Translations under genes and position numbers: made by a program | In this document: piece by piece, positions 1 to 8,920 of the stretch | How positions within the stretch are numbered: the first letter of the stretch is position 1 | Layout: each line of letters opens with the position of its first letter | Assembly: GCF_013359905.1 (NCBI RefSeq) | Contig: NZ_JABMCC010000115.1 | Coordinates: forward strand, 310,001 to 374,000 | From: Paenibacillus taichungensis | Lineage (GTDB): Bacteria > Bacillota > Bacilli > Paenibacillales > Paenibacillaceae | DNA: 64,000 nucleotides | Direction: 5' to 3' | The notes under the pieces: model-generated | Told to the model about the DNA's origin: nothing | The model's database searches: none | What the model saw: the letters and a program-made list of their open reading frames with translations, nothing else

Positions 1-1554
1 CCGGATCTGATACATGCGCTGAAGCCGGAACCCAATAATGAAATTCCACAAGGCTCCACTGCGCACGACACCTTCTGGGATTTCATCGCGAATAATCAGG
101 AGTCGGCAACGATGGTCATGTGGATTATGTCGGATCGCACGATACCGCGAAGCTTTCGAATGATGCAGGGATTTGGAGTACATACCTTCCGGCTGGTGAA
201 CAAAGAAGGTAAATCCAGATTCGTGAAATTTCATTGGCGGCCGGTACTTGGTATGCATTCTTTTGTGTGGGATGAGGCGCAGAAGCTGGGCGGGGCGGAC
301 CCGGACTTTCATCGCAGAGACTTGTGGGAGAATATCAATGCAGGCAACTTTGCTGAGTTCGAACTTGGAATACAGGTGCTGGAGGAAGCAGATGAATTCA
401 AGTTTGATTTTGATATTTTGGATGCAACGAAATTATGGCCAGAAGAAGACATTCCGGTACGAATCATTGGCAAAATGACGATTAACCAAAATGTCGAGAA
501 TGTATTTGCGGAAACGGAACAGTCGGCTTTCCATCCTGGCAACATTGTACGTGGCATTGATTTCAGCAATGATCCACTGCTTCAAGGCCGACTATTCTCG
601 TATACGGATACACAATTGGCAAGGGTGGGCACGAATTATCAAGAATTGCCGATTAATCGTCCCGTGTGCCCTGTACATAATAACCAGAGAGACGGAGCTT
701 CCCGTTACACCATTGATCGAGGAAGAGTCGCCTACCACGAAAACTCTCTTGCCAATAATTCTCCCTATACTGTGCCCGGTACAAAAGGTGGGTTTGTAAC
801 GTATCCTTCCACGGTGCAAGGTCTCAAGGAACGAAAAACGGCAGATAGTTTTCTGGATCATTTCTCGCAAGCACGTTTATTCTGGAACAGCATGACAGGC
901 GTGGAGAAGGGTCATATCATTCAGGCACTCACGTTTGAGCTCGGGAAGGTAAAGGACGTTTCGATTCGTCAACAGGTCGTTGATATGTTAGGAAATATCA
1001 GCACAGAGCTGGCGACCATTCTGGCCCGCGAACTTGGAGTCGCTGTACCGAACGTTCATGAATCTTCAGTGACCAAATCCTCCCCTGCGTTAAGCATGGC
1101 CAATACCGTGTTTTCTCCCAAAACGCTGCGCGTCGGGGTGATTGTCGGTGAAGGATTTGATGGTCCGAGCACACAATACATTTTGGATGAGCTTAGGAGC
1201 GCTGGACTTTGCCCAGTCATTGTTCATGAAAGACAAGGTGTGGTCCATGGAACGAGCGGTGTGGAGTTGAAAGTGGACGACAGCTTTTTGACCGGATCAC
1301 CTTTGGTATATGATGGGTTATTCATTGTTGGAGGACAGAAGGAAGATGATTATTTTCAGAAATACACCCGATCCTATGCCATTGAAACGTACAATCATTT
1401 TAAACCGATAGGAGCTACACCGACGGGGGCAGTGCTGATTCAGCCAGTCGGCATTATCGGCAAACCTGGTGTCATTGTGGAACAGAAACCTTCAGCTTTT
1501 GTAGAGCAATTCATTCAAGCCATGACCCAGCAACGCTTCTGGAATCGAGCGTAG
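1..1554 (+). CDS. katE: Large-subunit catalase (HPII type), 5' end cut by window
   Basis: This haem catalase disproportionates hydrogen peroxide in the cytoplasm. The reading frame is open from base 1 (PDLIHALKPEP...), so the start and the N-terminal part with the distal His lie outside the window; about 517 residues remain. The segment RLFSYTDTQLARVGTNY holds the proximal haem Tyr and its preceding Arg. The C-terminal part, from about base 1110 (TLRVGVIVGEGFDGPS), is the DJ-1/PfpI-like flavodoxin domain found only in large (clade 2) catalases, so this is HPII/KatE type and not a small-subunit catalase. A hairpin at 1597-1626 follows. Family assignment is firm; the symbol is by analogy with the large Bacillus catalase. 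Confidence 0.95.
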   Translation, partial: PDLIHALKPEPNNEIPQGSTAHDTFWDFIANNQESATMVMWIMSDRTIPRSFRMMQGFGVHTFRLVNKEGKSRFVKFHWRPVLGMHSFVWDEAQKLGGADPDFHRRDLWENINAGNFAEFELGIQVLEEADEFKFDFDILDATKLWPEEDIPVRIIGKMTINQNVENVFAETEQSAFHPGNIVRGIDFSNDPLLQGRLFSYTDTQLARVGTNYQELPINRPVCPVHNNQRDGASRYTIDRGRVAYHENSLANNSPYTVPGTKGGFVTYPSTVQGLKERKTADSFLDHFSQARLFWNSMTGVEKGHIIQALTFELGKVKDVSIRQQVVDMLGNISTELATILARELGVAVPNVHESSVTKSSPALSMANTVFSPKTLRVGVIVGEGFDGPSTQYILDELRSAGLCPVIVHERQGVVHGTSGVELKVDDSFLTGSPLVYDGLFIVGGQKEDDYFQKYTRSYAIETYNHFKPIGATPTGAVLIQPVGIIGKPGVIVEQKPSAFVEQFIQAMTQQRFWNRA

Positions 1555-1596
1555 CAGGTTTGTGTGCCTTCAAACGAGTGGACAGTCAAATAACAA

Positions 1597-1626
1597 GAAA
1601 AGGACCTCACTAGAGATCCTTTTTCC
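1597..1626. terminator. Bidirectional terminator hairpin
   Basis: GAAAAGGACCTC pairs with GAGATCCTTTTTC around a 4-nt loop with one mismatch. There are T residues on one side and A residues on the other. It can end both the catalase gene and the small minus-strand gene at 1691-1819, which converge here. Confidence 0.7.
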
Positions 1627-1690
1627 TGTTTTTTTGTTCTTGAAAAAATAAGAGCGATATTTCCCTAATTTGCTGCAATTGATTATTTCC

Positions 1691-1819
1691 TTACTTATTG
1701 GTGCTATGCTGTTTCGCCGGCAGTTTATCCGTTGGTGTACCTTTACCATTGTTTTTGTTATGACGTGCTTTTTCGGCGTTCTCATTCACTTTTTTTACAA
1801 AATCATGGGTGCTCTCCAT
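1691..1819 (-). CDS. Small hydrophilic protein (42 aa), possibly spore-related
   Basis: A 42-residue minus-strand ORF starts at ATG 1819, seven bases after a near-perfect AAGGAGG site. The product begins MESTHDFVKKVNENAEKARH and is rich in Lys, Asn, His and charged residues, with no hydrophobic core, Cys or membrane segment. Size and composition resemble minor small acid-soluble spore proteins of bacilli, but I recognise no specific family, so that is a guess. It converges on the catalase gene with a shared hairpin between them. The strong ribosome binding site is the main reason to call it a gene. Confidence 0.55.
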   Translation of the reverse strand: MESTHDFVKKVNENAEKARHNKNNGKGTPTDKLPAKQHSTNK

Positions 1820-1983
1820 GTTAAGCAAACCTCCTTCAAGGAATCAAAATGTGTAGCCTGAATCTTAATATAACCATTGGAAGGTCATTATATTTGGATG
1901 CTCCACTCTTACTGTAATATCATTACGACTAGTATGAAACGTCGGTGGGATAAACTGGACATGGGAAGTTCAGGCGTCTAAAC

Positions 1984-1999
1984 TGTATAGAACGATACA
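1984..1999. promoter_or_regulatory. Dyad upstream of TrmB-type regulator
   Basis: TGTAT and ATACA arms flank a 6-bp centre, 26 bases before the start of the regulator gene. The position suits an autoregulatory operator. No protein can be assigned to it from sequence alone. Confidence 0.35.
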
Positions 2000-2024
2000 A
2001 ACAAGAAGGAGCCCGAATCGAACC

Positions 2025-2783
2025 ATGTTGCAGAAATTCGGTTTTACACAATATGAAAGTCAGGTATATGAGGCCATATTTGCGCAGGATGCACCGCTTG
2101 ATGCCACATCCATTGTTAGTTACTCCAATGTACCCAAGGCTAAGATATACGAAGTGCTTAATCGGCTTATTGATAAGGGAACCGTACTAACAACCATGCA
2201 TGGGAAGAAAAAATTGTACATGGCGGTTGATCTTCAGTCCATTATCCTCAAAATAAGGGCTGACTTTGAGAAGGATATTGAGGAATTAAAGACGTATAAA
2301 ATCAAACGTACATTCACTGATGAACATATCTGGACATTGAAGGATGCAACATCCATTGCATCGAATATTGAACAGCTTATTGAGGAAGCGGATTCATCTA
2401 TCCTTTTTCTGGCCTGGAATGAGCAAATGGAGAAGTACCGGGAGCTTCTGGAGCAAAAAGAAGCTGAAGGTGTACATGTAGAGGTCCTGGCTGTAGGAGG
2501 ACTGCAAACGTCTCTAGCCCATAAATATTCGTTAATTCCAATGCTTGAGGACAGTAATCTTGAGCCCTCGCAGCTAATCATTGTTGACCATGGTTATCTT
2601 TTGTTTGCAGGAATCGAACATGATTCATGGAAGGCGATCAAGACAACGTCCAAACCGATTGTTAAAGCAATGACGGATTATTTCTATCATGACGTCGCTC
2701 TTACTCAAATTACTAAAAAATACGGTGACCAGCTGCTTCAGGATGAAGAAATTGCACGTCTGCTGGCGCGATTAATTTATTAA
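2025..2783 (+). CDS. TrmB-family transcriptional regulator
   Basis: This 252-residue protein has an N-terminal winged helix (residues 1-70: LQKFGFTQYESQVYEAIF, then VPKAKIYEVLNRLIDKG), the signature of TrmB-type regulators. A short coiled segment and a C-terminal phospholipase D-like/sugar-sensing domain follow (SSILFLAWNEQMEKY, LIIVDHGYLLFAG). Such proteins bind DNA as dimers and often sense sugars or small metabolites. The ATG is preceded by AAGGAG. A terminator lies just downstream and the next gene is an MFS exporter behind its own dyad-containing promoter, so the two probably work together but are transcribed separately. The ligand is unknown. Confidence 0.85.
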   Translation: MLQKFGFTQYESQVYEAIFAQDAPLDATSIVSYSNVPKAKIYEVLNRLIDKGTVLTTMHGKKKLYMAVDLQSIILKIRADFEKDIEELKTYKIKRTFTDEHIWTLKDATSIASNIEQLIEEADSSILFLAWNEQMEKYRELLEQKEAEGVHVEVLAVGGLQTSLAHKYSLIPMLEDSNLEPSQLIIVDHGYLLFAGIEHDSWKAIKTTSKPIVKAMTDYFYHDVALTQITKKYGDQLLQDEEIARLLARLIY

Positions 2784-2795
2784 AACGAGGGTTCC

Positions 2796-2826
2796 AAAAG
2801 CTATTCTTTCTGAGAATAGCTTTTTT
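2796..2826 (+). terminator. Rho-independent terminator of the TrmB-type gene
   Basis: AAAAGCTATTC pairs with GAATAGCTTTT around a 7-nt loop, followed by T residues. Confidence 0.85.
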
Positions 2827-2848
2827 GTATTGAAATCTCCTCTTGATT

Positions 2849-2872
2849 AAGTTACTATCGTAGTTGTAACTT
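2849..2872. promoter_or_regulatory. Inverted repeat over the MFS gene promoter
   Basis: AAGTTAC and GTAACTT arms are separated by 10 bp and lie directly after a TTGATT -35-like hexamer, 18 bp before the MFS start codon. This suits a repressor operator; the adjacent TrmB-type protein is the natural candidate, by inference. Confidence 0.45.
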
Positions 2873-2889
2873 TCGAGGAGGATTCAAAA

Positions 2890-4065
2890 ATGAATAAAAA
2901 AGTATATGTCCTGGCAATCGCGGCATTTGTGGTTGGTACCGTTGAACTCATTTTAGGTGGGATTCTGGACTTGATTGCAACAGATCTTCATCTGACCTTG
3001 GCCAAAGCCGGGTATTTAATTTCCATTTTCTCACTTGTCTATGCGTTATCTGCGCCTATTTTGTTAAATATGACGGCCAGATTCGAACGTAAAAAAGTAT
3101 ATATGTGCACTCTATTCGTTTTTCTAATCAGCAATCTCATCTCTGCGTTCAGTGCCAATTTCTATATGCTCTTGGCAGGCAGAGCATTGGGGGCCGCAAC
3201 GGGATCTCTGATTTTTGTCCTGTCTCTGACGCTCGCAGCCCGTATAGTGGAGCCGCAGTATAAAGGGCGTGCTGTGGGGATTATCACGATGGGAGGAAGT
3301 GCTTCACTGATCCTGGGTGTACCTATCGGAATCTTTGTGGGTAATCTTGCTGGATGGCGTGAAGTGTTTATGTTGATCGCAATTTTGACTGCAGTAGTCA
3401 TGGTTGCCATTGGCATTGCCATGGATCGTGTGCAGCCGATTCCGGCAGTATCCCTGAAGAAGCAGCTTACTGCTCTATGGAACCCAAAAATGCTGGCAAT
3501 CCATGTTACAACATTGCTTGTGCTCGCAGGACACTTGACGTTATATGCTTATTTCACACCATTTCTCCAGGAAGCGCTTGGAGCCAGCTCAACAATGGTC
3601 ACCTTTATCTATATGATGTTTGGTATCGCTGCTGTGGCAGGGGGAGGAATTGGCGGCATATTATCAGATCGTTTGCACCCAGCCAAAGCCATTATCATCG
3701 TGCTAATACCCTTTATCATAAGCATGGCGGTTATTCCATTTAGTACCGGGTTGCCTTTAATTGCCTTCTTGATTCTGCTAAGTATCTGGAGTGCTCTAAG
3801 CTGGACCGTTACCCCGGTACAGAATAGTCTGATTATCAAAACCTCACCGGCAACGGCTGAAACGTTAATTAGCACCAATTCAGGAATTGCACATGCGGGT
3901 ATTGCTCTCGGAACTTATATCGGCGGGGTGGTTATCGATCATTCATCCATTATGTATACAGGATGGGTGGGATCGGTTCTAATCCTGATGGGTCTGGTGT
4001 CAGCCTTTTATGCAATTAGTCGCAAAGAGCAAACGGTTCATGCCGCCGAAAAATCGTTAGTATAA
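2890..4065 (+). CDS. MFS transporter, 12-TM exporter family
   Basis: This 391-residue integral membrane protein has twelve hydrophobic segments. The motif between helices 2 and 3 (NMTARFERKKVYM) and the motif GGSASLILGVPIGIFVG match the DHA1/AraJ-like group of sugar and drug exporters. It begins VYVLAIAAFVVGTVELILGGIL, typical of this group. Substrate is unknown; sugar, arabinose-like or drug efflux are all possible. The start is supported by GAGGAGG eight bases upstream. A palindromic element overlaps the promoter and a strong terminator follows. Confidence 0.85.
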   Translation: MNKKVYVLAIAAFVVGTVELILGGILDLIATDLHLTLAKAGYLISIFSLVYALSAPILLNMTARFERKKVYMCTLFVFLISNLISAFSANFYMLLAGRALGAATGSLIFVLSLTLAARIVEPQYKGRAVGIITMGGSASLILGVPIGIFVGNLAGWREVFMLIAILTAVVMVAIGIAMDRVQPIPAVSLKKQLTALWNPKMLAIHVTTLLVLAGHLTLYAYFTPFLQEALGASSTMVTFIYMMFGIAAVAGGGIGGILSDRLHPAKAIIIVLIPFIISMAVIPFSTGLPLIAFLILLSIWSALSWTVTPVQNSLIIKTSPATAETLISTNSGIAHAGIALGTYIGGVVIDHSSIMYTGWVGSVLILMGLVSAFYAISRKEQTVHAAEKSLV

Positions 4066-4103
4066 AAGTTATCTTTTCCAAATTGGTCTATATAGCTTCA
4101 AAT

Positions 4104-4145
4104 AACCTCTGCGGTCCAATAATTATTGGATTGCAGAGGTTTTTT
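4104..4145 (+). terminator. Terminator after MFS gene
   Basis: AACCTCTGC..TCCAAT pairs with ATTGGA..GCAGAGGTT and is followed by six T residues. Confidence 0.9.
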
Positions 4146-4190
4146 GAATGACATTAGGCATAATATCTCTATATTCAATTTCAAAGGAAC

Positions 4191-4218
4191 TTGATTTATT
4201 TAGGTTATCCCATATAAT
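4191..4218 (+). promoter_or_regulatory. Sigma-A promoter of the acetyltransferase pair
   Basis: TTGATT and a perfect TATAAT are separated by 16 bp, 70 bp upstream of the first acetyltransferase start codon. Confidence 0.65.
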
Positions 4219-4288
4219 TATTATAGCTTTATAAAGTATCTTAATTTATCAGTTCCAAAATTAATATAGACGTAAAGGGGAAACAATC

Positions 4289-4864
4289 ATGAGCAATATC
4301 ACAACAAAATCGGAAAAACAGAAAATGATCGATGGTGAGCTGTACTTGGCTTCCGATCCCCAATTGTCTCAAGACAGGGAATATGCAAGGAAAATGACAC
4401 GCATGTACAATCAGACCACAGAAACAGATGGTGAGCTCCGCACAAAGGTATTAAAAGAACTGTTAGGTTCAACGGGTGAACACCTGAGCATGGAACCGAA
4501 TATTCATTTTGACTATGGATACAACATTCATGTTGGAGAGCATTTCTATACCAACTTTAACTGTACGATACTTGACGTATGTGAAGTGCGCATTGGGGAT
4601 AACTGTTTAATGGGACCTGACGTTCACATATATACCGCTACCCATCCCTTGAATCCATTCGAACGGATAACAGGTGCAGAGTATGGAAAGCCAGTAACCA
4701 TAGGCAATAATGTATGGATCGGAGGTAGGGCAGTTATTAATCCAGGAGTCACCATTGGGAACAATGTCGTTATTGCTTCCGGTGCCGTAGTTACAAAAGA
4801 TGTTCCGGACAATATGATTGTTGGTGGAAATCCTGCTAGAATCATTAGAGAGATAGAGCTTTAA
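4289..4864 (+). CDS. Sugar O-acetyltransferase (maltose/galactoside type)
   Basis: This 191-residue left-handed beta-helix acetyltransferase should move acetyl from acetyl-CoA to a sugar hydroxyl in the cytoplasm. The N-terminal maltose-acetyltransferase cap (residues 8-60, [20 protein letters not shown]) is followed by hexapeptide repeats ([45 protein letters not shown]). The catalytic His is in YTATHPL. The end, [13 protein letters not shown], is canonical for the Maa/LacA/NodL group. AAAGGGG precedes the ATG. A paralogue follows 41 bases later, so the two probably share a transcript. The natural acceptor is unknown. Confidence 0.9.
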   Translation: MSNITTKSEKQKMIDGELYLASDPQLSQDREYARKMTRMYNQTTETDGELRTKVLKELLGSTGEHLSMEPNIHFDYGYNIHVGEHFYTNFNCTILDVCEVRIGDNCLMGPDVHIYTATHPLNPFERITGAEYGKPVTIGNNVWIGGRAVINPGVTIGNNVVIASGAVVTKDVPDNMIVGGNPARIIREIEL

Positions 4865-4905
4865 TCTATTCATTTTGGACAGAAGAGTTGGAGGCATAAG
4901 AATTC

Positions 4906-5493
4906 ATGACAGAAAAAGAGAAATCACAACTGGGACTACTGTATAATGCGAATTACGACAAAGAATTAATTGATGAGCGGTTGTACGCAAAGGGACTTTG
5001 TTACGAGTATAATCAGCTTCATCCTGGCAAGATCTCTGAGAGAGAGGCGCTGCTCAAAAAGTTGCTTGGGAAAACGACGGATCGTTTCCTGATCGAGCAG
5101 CCATTTGTATGTGACTACGGCTATAACATTGAAATTGGTGAGAACTTCTATAGCAATCATAATATCGTTATGCTGGACGGGGCAAAAATTAGTTTTGGTG
5201 ACAACGTTTTTGTTGCACCAAATTGTGGATTCTACACTGCTGGTCATCCTTATGATGTTGAACAACGTAACGAAGGTCTTGAAATTGTAGGTCCAATCAC
5301 AGTGGGTAATAATGTATGGATTGGAGGTGGCGTGACTGTGCTTGCGGGTGTGACCATTGGAGATAACACAATCATCGGGGCAGGAAGTGTAGTTACCAGA
5401 GACATTCCTTCGGATGTAATTGCTGCGGGTAATCCATGCAGAGTTATTCGCAAAATAACGGAAGCAGACAAAACGAAGTATAGAAGAAGCTAA
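4906..5493 (+). CDS. Second sugar O-acetyltransferase, tandem paralogue
   Basis: This 195-residue protein has the same architecture as its upstream neighbour: a cap region (YNANYDKELIDERLYAKG), hexapeptide repeats ([26 protein letters not shown]-type, VTIGDNTIIGAGSVV) and the catalytic His in YTAGHPYD. The two proteins are clearly related but well diverged, which points to an old duplication or paired recruitment rather than a recent copy. GAGTTGGAGG precedes the ATG. A compact terminator follows. The substrate may differ from that of the first copy. Confidence 0.9.
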   Translation: MTEKEKSQLGLLYNANYDKELIDERLYAKGLCYEYNQLHPGKISEREALLKKLLGKTTDRFLIEQPFVCDYGYNIEIGENFYSNHNIVMLDGAKISFGDNVFVAPNCGFYTAGHPYDVEQRNEGLEIVGPITVGNNVWIGGGVTVLAGVTIGDNTIIGAGSVVTRDIPSDVIAAGNPCRVIRKITEADKTKYRRS

Positions 5494-5520
5494 CACAAGT
5501 GTATACGAACCTTCAGAATG

Positions 5521-5546
5521 CCCGATGTTTTTCATCGGGTGTTTTT
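5521..5546 (+). terminator. Terminator after acetyltransferase pair
   Basis: CCCGATG and CATCGGG form a hairpin with a TTTTT loop, followed by T-rich sequence. Confidence 0.85.
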
Positions 5547-5603
5547 AATACCTCTGGAGATATTGTATAGTTACTACATTGGAGAAGAAACTATGGAGTA
5601 GGG

Positions 5604-6614
5604 GTGCTTATGAAAATAGCGAACGCGTATTTGATGAAAGAAATTAATATAAACCATGTACGCCAGGTCATGAAACGGGTGGAAACAGCAACCAAGCCAC
5701 AACTGGCCTCCTTGACCAAGCTCAGTGTAGTAACCGTCAATTCACTGGTCAAAGAGTTGTGTGAACTGGGTGAACTGTTTGAGGACGAGACAGTACCTTC
5801 CAACGGGGGAAGACCTGCATTAACCTACCGATATAATTACGATTTTAGCTTGGCTTTGGTCATGTATATCAACGAAAAGCAGGGGCAGGATCTGATTACA
5901 GCCACCGTCATTAATCTAGAGGATAACATGGTGTTTAGAGAAGAATATACGATGCCAGCCTTTGACCAGAAACACTTCTATGAAATCATTGGGAACGTAC
6001 TGTCTCAGCATGCTTCCATTAAAGTCATCGGTATCGGTATTCCGGGACAGACCGTGAATGGAGAAATTACGGTGAGCAGTCACCGGCAGTTAGAAGGTAT
6101 CCGCATGATTGAAGATCTTGAAGCACAGTTCGGATTACCAGTTCTGGTGGAAAATGATGTGAACGCTGCAATTAGCGGATATTGTGCAAAAAAAGAGTTG
6201 GACGAGGATCAATGTGTCATCGGAATTTATTTTCCAACCAAATATCCTCCAGGCATGGGCATTTATCTGAACGGTAAAGTGATCAAAGGAAAACTTGGCA
6301 TGGCCGGGGAGGTTAAATACCTTCCAATGGGGATTGATTGGTATAATTCAGTGGAAAAGGAAGCATTTATTGCAACGGTATGCAAAATGATTCAAACGGT
6401 AAATGCGATTCTTGCTCCAGATCAGGTTGTAATTTACCAGAAGATGGTTGAAGAAAATGCTTTGGTTCAAGCGTGGCAAATGTATCAAGCGGATCTGTCG
6501 ATGCCATCTTATCCTAATGTCATTCTGATCGATTCCTTCCGGGAAGACTTTGAAGCAGGGATGCGATGGCTAACATTGAAAGCGTTGGAACCCAATCAGG
6601 TTCAATTTAACTGA
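5604..6614 (+). CDS. ROK-family sugar regulator
   Basis: A 336-residue protein with an N-terminal winged helix (residues 15-75; TKPQLASLTKLSVVTVNSLV is the HTH) joined to a ROK/ASKHA-fold domain (IKVIGIGIPGQTVNGEI, LPVLVENDVNAAISGY). The zinc-binding Cys cluster typical of ROK kinases (CGxxGCxE) is absent at the expected place, so this is more likely a sugar-sensing regulator than a kinase. Start is either GTG 5604 or ATG 5610; GGAG at 5595 suits the first and the AGGGG stretch the second. It sits beside a decayed GH1 beta-glucosidase gene, which fits a former beta-glucoside regulon. Confidence 0.85.
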   Translation: MLMKIANAYLMKEININHVRQVMKRVETATKPQLASLTKLSVVTVNSLVKELCELGELFEDETVPSNGGRPALTYRYNYDFSLALVMYINEKQGQDLITATVINLEDNMVFREEYTMPAFDQKHFYEIIGNVLSQHASIKVIGIGIPGQTVNGEITVSSHRQLEGIRMIEDLEAQFGLPVLVENDVNAAISGYCAKKELDEDQCVIGIYFPTKYPPGMGIYLNGKVIKGKLGMAGEVKYLPMGIDWYNSVEKEAFIATVCKMIQTVNAILAPDQVVIYQKMVEENALVQAWQMYQADLSMPSYPNVILIDSFREDFEAGMRWLTLKALEPNQVQFN

Positions 6615-6642
6615 AATCGGGACTCACTATATTAGTAAAAAT

Positions 6643-6708
6643 CCCCCAGCAGCAAACAATACATCATCACATCATATTGCAATGTATGTCCTTGTTTTCT
6701 GTTGGGGG
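6643..6708 (-). terminator. Long hairpin between ROK gene and GH1 remnant
   Basis: CCCCCAGCAG pairs with CTGTTGGGGG (one G-T pair), with an inner ATACAT/ATGTAT pairing. Read on the minus strand the stem ends in GGGGGATTTTT, so it best serves the GH1 remnant; it may also end the ROK transcript. Confidence 0.6.
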
Positions 6709-6745
6709 AAAGCAGGAATGTACCTGCTACAGCGGTATCACTTAC

Positions 6746-7069
<324 letters not shown>

Positions 7070-7128
7070 TCATTGCTTACGAATTCTTACACCATTAGAG
7101 AACGTAGCATTGCAAAGGAGAGATTGTT

Positions 7129-8337
7129 ATAGCACGTGTTTTATTTATTAACGGTGGATCAGAGGGACATGTCAATCCAACGATTGGCGTGGTACAAGAG
7201 CTTATTTCACGCGGGGAAGAGGTTGTGTACTTCACTATAGAAGCGTATCGGGAGCGTATGGAGAAGACGAGTGCTGTAGTCCGAACCTTTGACGGTCAGA
7301 AATTCATTAAAGCCTTTGTCACAGGTGGCAGAGATTATTTGCTCGAACGAGTCAACGGTCTTTTGCTTACGGCAGATATCGTCATTCCAAGCGTGCTTGA
7401 ACAGATCAAGGGTGAACATTTTGATTACATCATCCATGATTCCATGTTTGGCTGTGGACGTTTACTTGCGCAAATTCTGAAGCTACCTGCAACTAATTCG
7501 TGTACTTCTTTTGCGCAGGCTGAAGAATCTTTCGATCATTTGCTGCAACACTTTTTCTTAAATGTTCCTGCCGAAATCGCCCAACCTATAAACGATACAT
7601 TCCATAGCTTGACGATGAGGTTACAGAAAAAATATGAGGTGGAGATTGCTTCTCCCTACGAGGTGTTTTGCAATCCCGCGCCACTTACCATCGTATATAC
7701 AACAAAGGAATTTCAGCCTTATGGAGAAGAATTCGACCACACGTATCAATTTGTAGGACCGTCCATAGTTTCGCGACTATCCCATGAAGACTTCGATATG
7801 GAAGGAATTAAAGGGAAAAGACTGATTTACATTTCACTGGGTACAATTTTTAACCAAGCTCTTGATTTCTATAAGCTTTGCTTAGAAGCATTGGGGAATA
7901 CCGATTATACAATTGTCATGTCCGTAGGGGATAGAACACAGCTTGCTGATCTGGGAGCAATTCCGGAAAATTTCATCGTTAAACGTTATGTTCCACAAAT
8001 GGATGTATTGCAATCTGCTAAATTATTTATCACACATGGCGGGATGAACAGTACCAACGAAGGTTTATATTACGGGGTTCCCCTCATTATACTCCCTCAG
8101 AGCGCGGATCAGCCGATCATTGCAGAGCAGGTTGTTAGTAGGGGAGCGGGCCTCCGTTTACAAATGCAAACCTTGACTACCAATCAGCTGCGTGAAGCTG
8201 TGGATCATGTGTTGAGCGTTCCTTCTTTTGAGAAAGCTGCTGCGAATTTGAGGGAATCCTTTCGAAAATCAGGCGGATATCATTGTGCTGTTGATGCGAT
8301 TTTCGAATTTAAGACTCAACATTTCATTCACGGATAG
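7129..8337 (+). CDS. Macrolide-type glycosyltransferase (MGT/UGT family), ATA start
   Basis: A GT1-family UDP-sugar transferase of the B. subtilis YjiC/YojK kind, which glycosylates small hydrophobic acceptors. The N-terminal motif VLFINGGSEGHVNPTIG and the donor-binding motif THGGMNSTNEGLYYGVPLI are both present. The family N-terminus is encoded upstream of the first ordinary start (GTG 7189). The frame is open back to 7108 but holds no ATG, GTG or TTG before 7189. AAAGGAG at 7114-7120 is ideally spaced for an ATA at 7129, exactly where MARVLF should begin. Either ATA is used, or a former ATG has mutated, or there is a base error. From 7129 the product is 402 residues, normal for the family. 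Confidence 0.8.
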   Translation: MARVLFINGGSEGHVNPTIGVVQELISRGEEVVYFTIEAYRERMEKTSAVVRTFDGQKFIKAFVTGGRDYLLERVNGLLLTADIVIPSVLEQIKGEHFDYIIHDSMFGCGRLLAQILKLPATNSCTSFAQAEESFDHLLQHFFLNVPAEIAQPINDTFHSLTMRLQKKYEVEIASPYEVFCNPAPLTIVYTTKEFQPYGEEFDHTYQFVGPSIVSRLSHEDFDMEGIKGKRLIYISLGTIFNQALDFYKLCLEALGNTDYTIVMSVGDRTQLADLGAIPENFIVKRYVPQMDVLQSAKLFITHGGMNSTNEGLYYGVPLIILPQSADQPIIAEQVVSRGAGLRLQMQTLTTNQLREAVDHVLSVPSFEKAAANLRESFRKSGGYHCAVDAIFEFKTQHFIHG

Positions 8338-8458
8338 TTCAGTCATTAATTATTCAAAATTGAAGCATTTCCGGACCAGAACCATGCGGTATACTGAACA
8401 AGACGTTTCAAGAGAAGCTGCATTATTACAAATTATGTGGCTTCAAGTTGAAACATCT

Positions 8459-8472
8459 TGTAACAAGTTACA
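8459..8472. promoter_or_regulatory. TGTAAC/GTTACA dyad before the DUF3817 gene
   Basis: TGTAAC and GTTACA are separated by AA, about 40 bp before the likely start. It is a possible repressor operator; no protein assigned. Confidence 0.3.
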
Positions 8473-8513
8473 TATTTCACAAACTAGCCGCTGGAAAGGT
8501 GAGATTGAACAGG

Positions 8514-8807
8514 ATGAAGACAGTCACAGGTCGATTCAGAATTGCAGGCATATGGGAAGGTGTATCATTACTGCTGTTGATTTTTATAGCTATGCCGCTA
8601 AAATATTTTGCCGATATGTCTTCCCCAGTAACCATTATGGGTATGATTCACGGTATTCTTTTTCCGCTATATCTGATTACACTTGTGCATTTGGCTGTTG
8701 TGAAGAAGTGGAAAGCTTCACGTTGGTTCATGGGATTGGTAGCAGGCTTATTGCCTTTCGGAACATTTGTATTCGAGTCCTATCTTCGCAAGAGAGACTG
8801 GAAGTAA
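8514..8807 (+). CDS. DUF3817-family small integral membrane protein
   Basis: A 97-residue protein beginning MKTVTGRFRIAGIWEGVSLL, with about three membrane segments (VSLLLLIFIAMPLKYF, MGMIHGILFPLYLITLVHLAVV, WFMGLVAGLLPFGTFVFE). The pattern RxAGxxEGxSxLLL, a conserved HG in the middle and LPFGTFVFE near the end is the DUF3817 (YdzA-like) signature. Function is unknown. The ATG at 8514 is preferred because AAAGGTGAG lies just upstream; an earlier in-frame ATG at 8448 would add 22 residues not seen in the family. A hairpin terminator follows. Confidence 0.8.
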   Translation: MKTVTGRFRIAGIWEGVSLLLLIFIAMPLKYFADMSSPVTIMGMIHGILFPLYLITLVHLAVVKKWKASRWFMGLVAGLLPFGTFVFESYLRKRDWK

Positions 8808-8834
8808 GGCTTGCAAAAAAAGAACAACAATGAC

Positions 8835-8878
8835 AGCAGGCGACCAACTCCGGATGTTATCCGAACTGGTCGCCTGCT
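8835..8878. terminator. Strong hairpin between convergent small genes
   Basis: AGCAGGCGACCA pairs with TGGTCGCCTGCT, with an inner TCCGGAT/ATCCGAA pairing. A T-run lies close by on the minus-strand side, so it probably ends both the DUF3817 gene and the minus-strand peptide gene. Confidence 0.75.
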
Positions 8879-8920
8879 CGTTTCTGTGCAAATTCTTTTT
8901 TTGGAAAGAGTGCGAACGCG

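Noticed and set aside
5604-6614. ROK protein as glucokinase/fructokinase
   Set aside because: The Cys-rich zinc motif expected in ROK kinases is not visible, and an N-terminal HTH is present, so a regulator is more likely.
8285-8833. 182-codon plus-strand frame across the glycosyltransferase end and the DUF3817 gene
   Set aside because: Overlaps two recognisable genes in a different frame; no motif.
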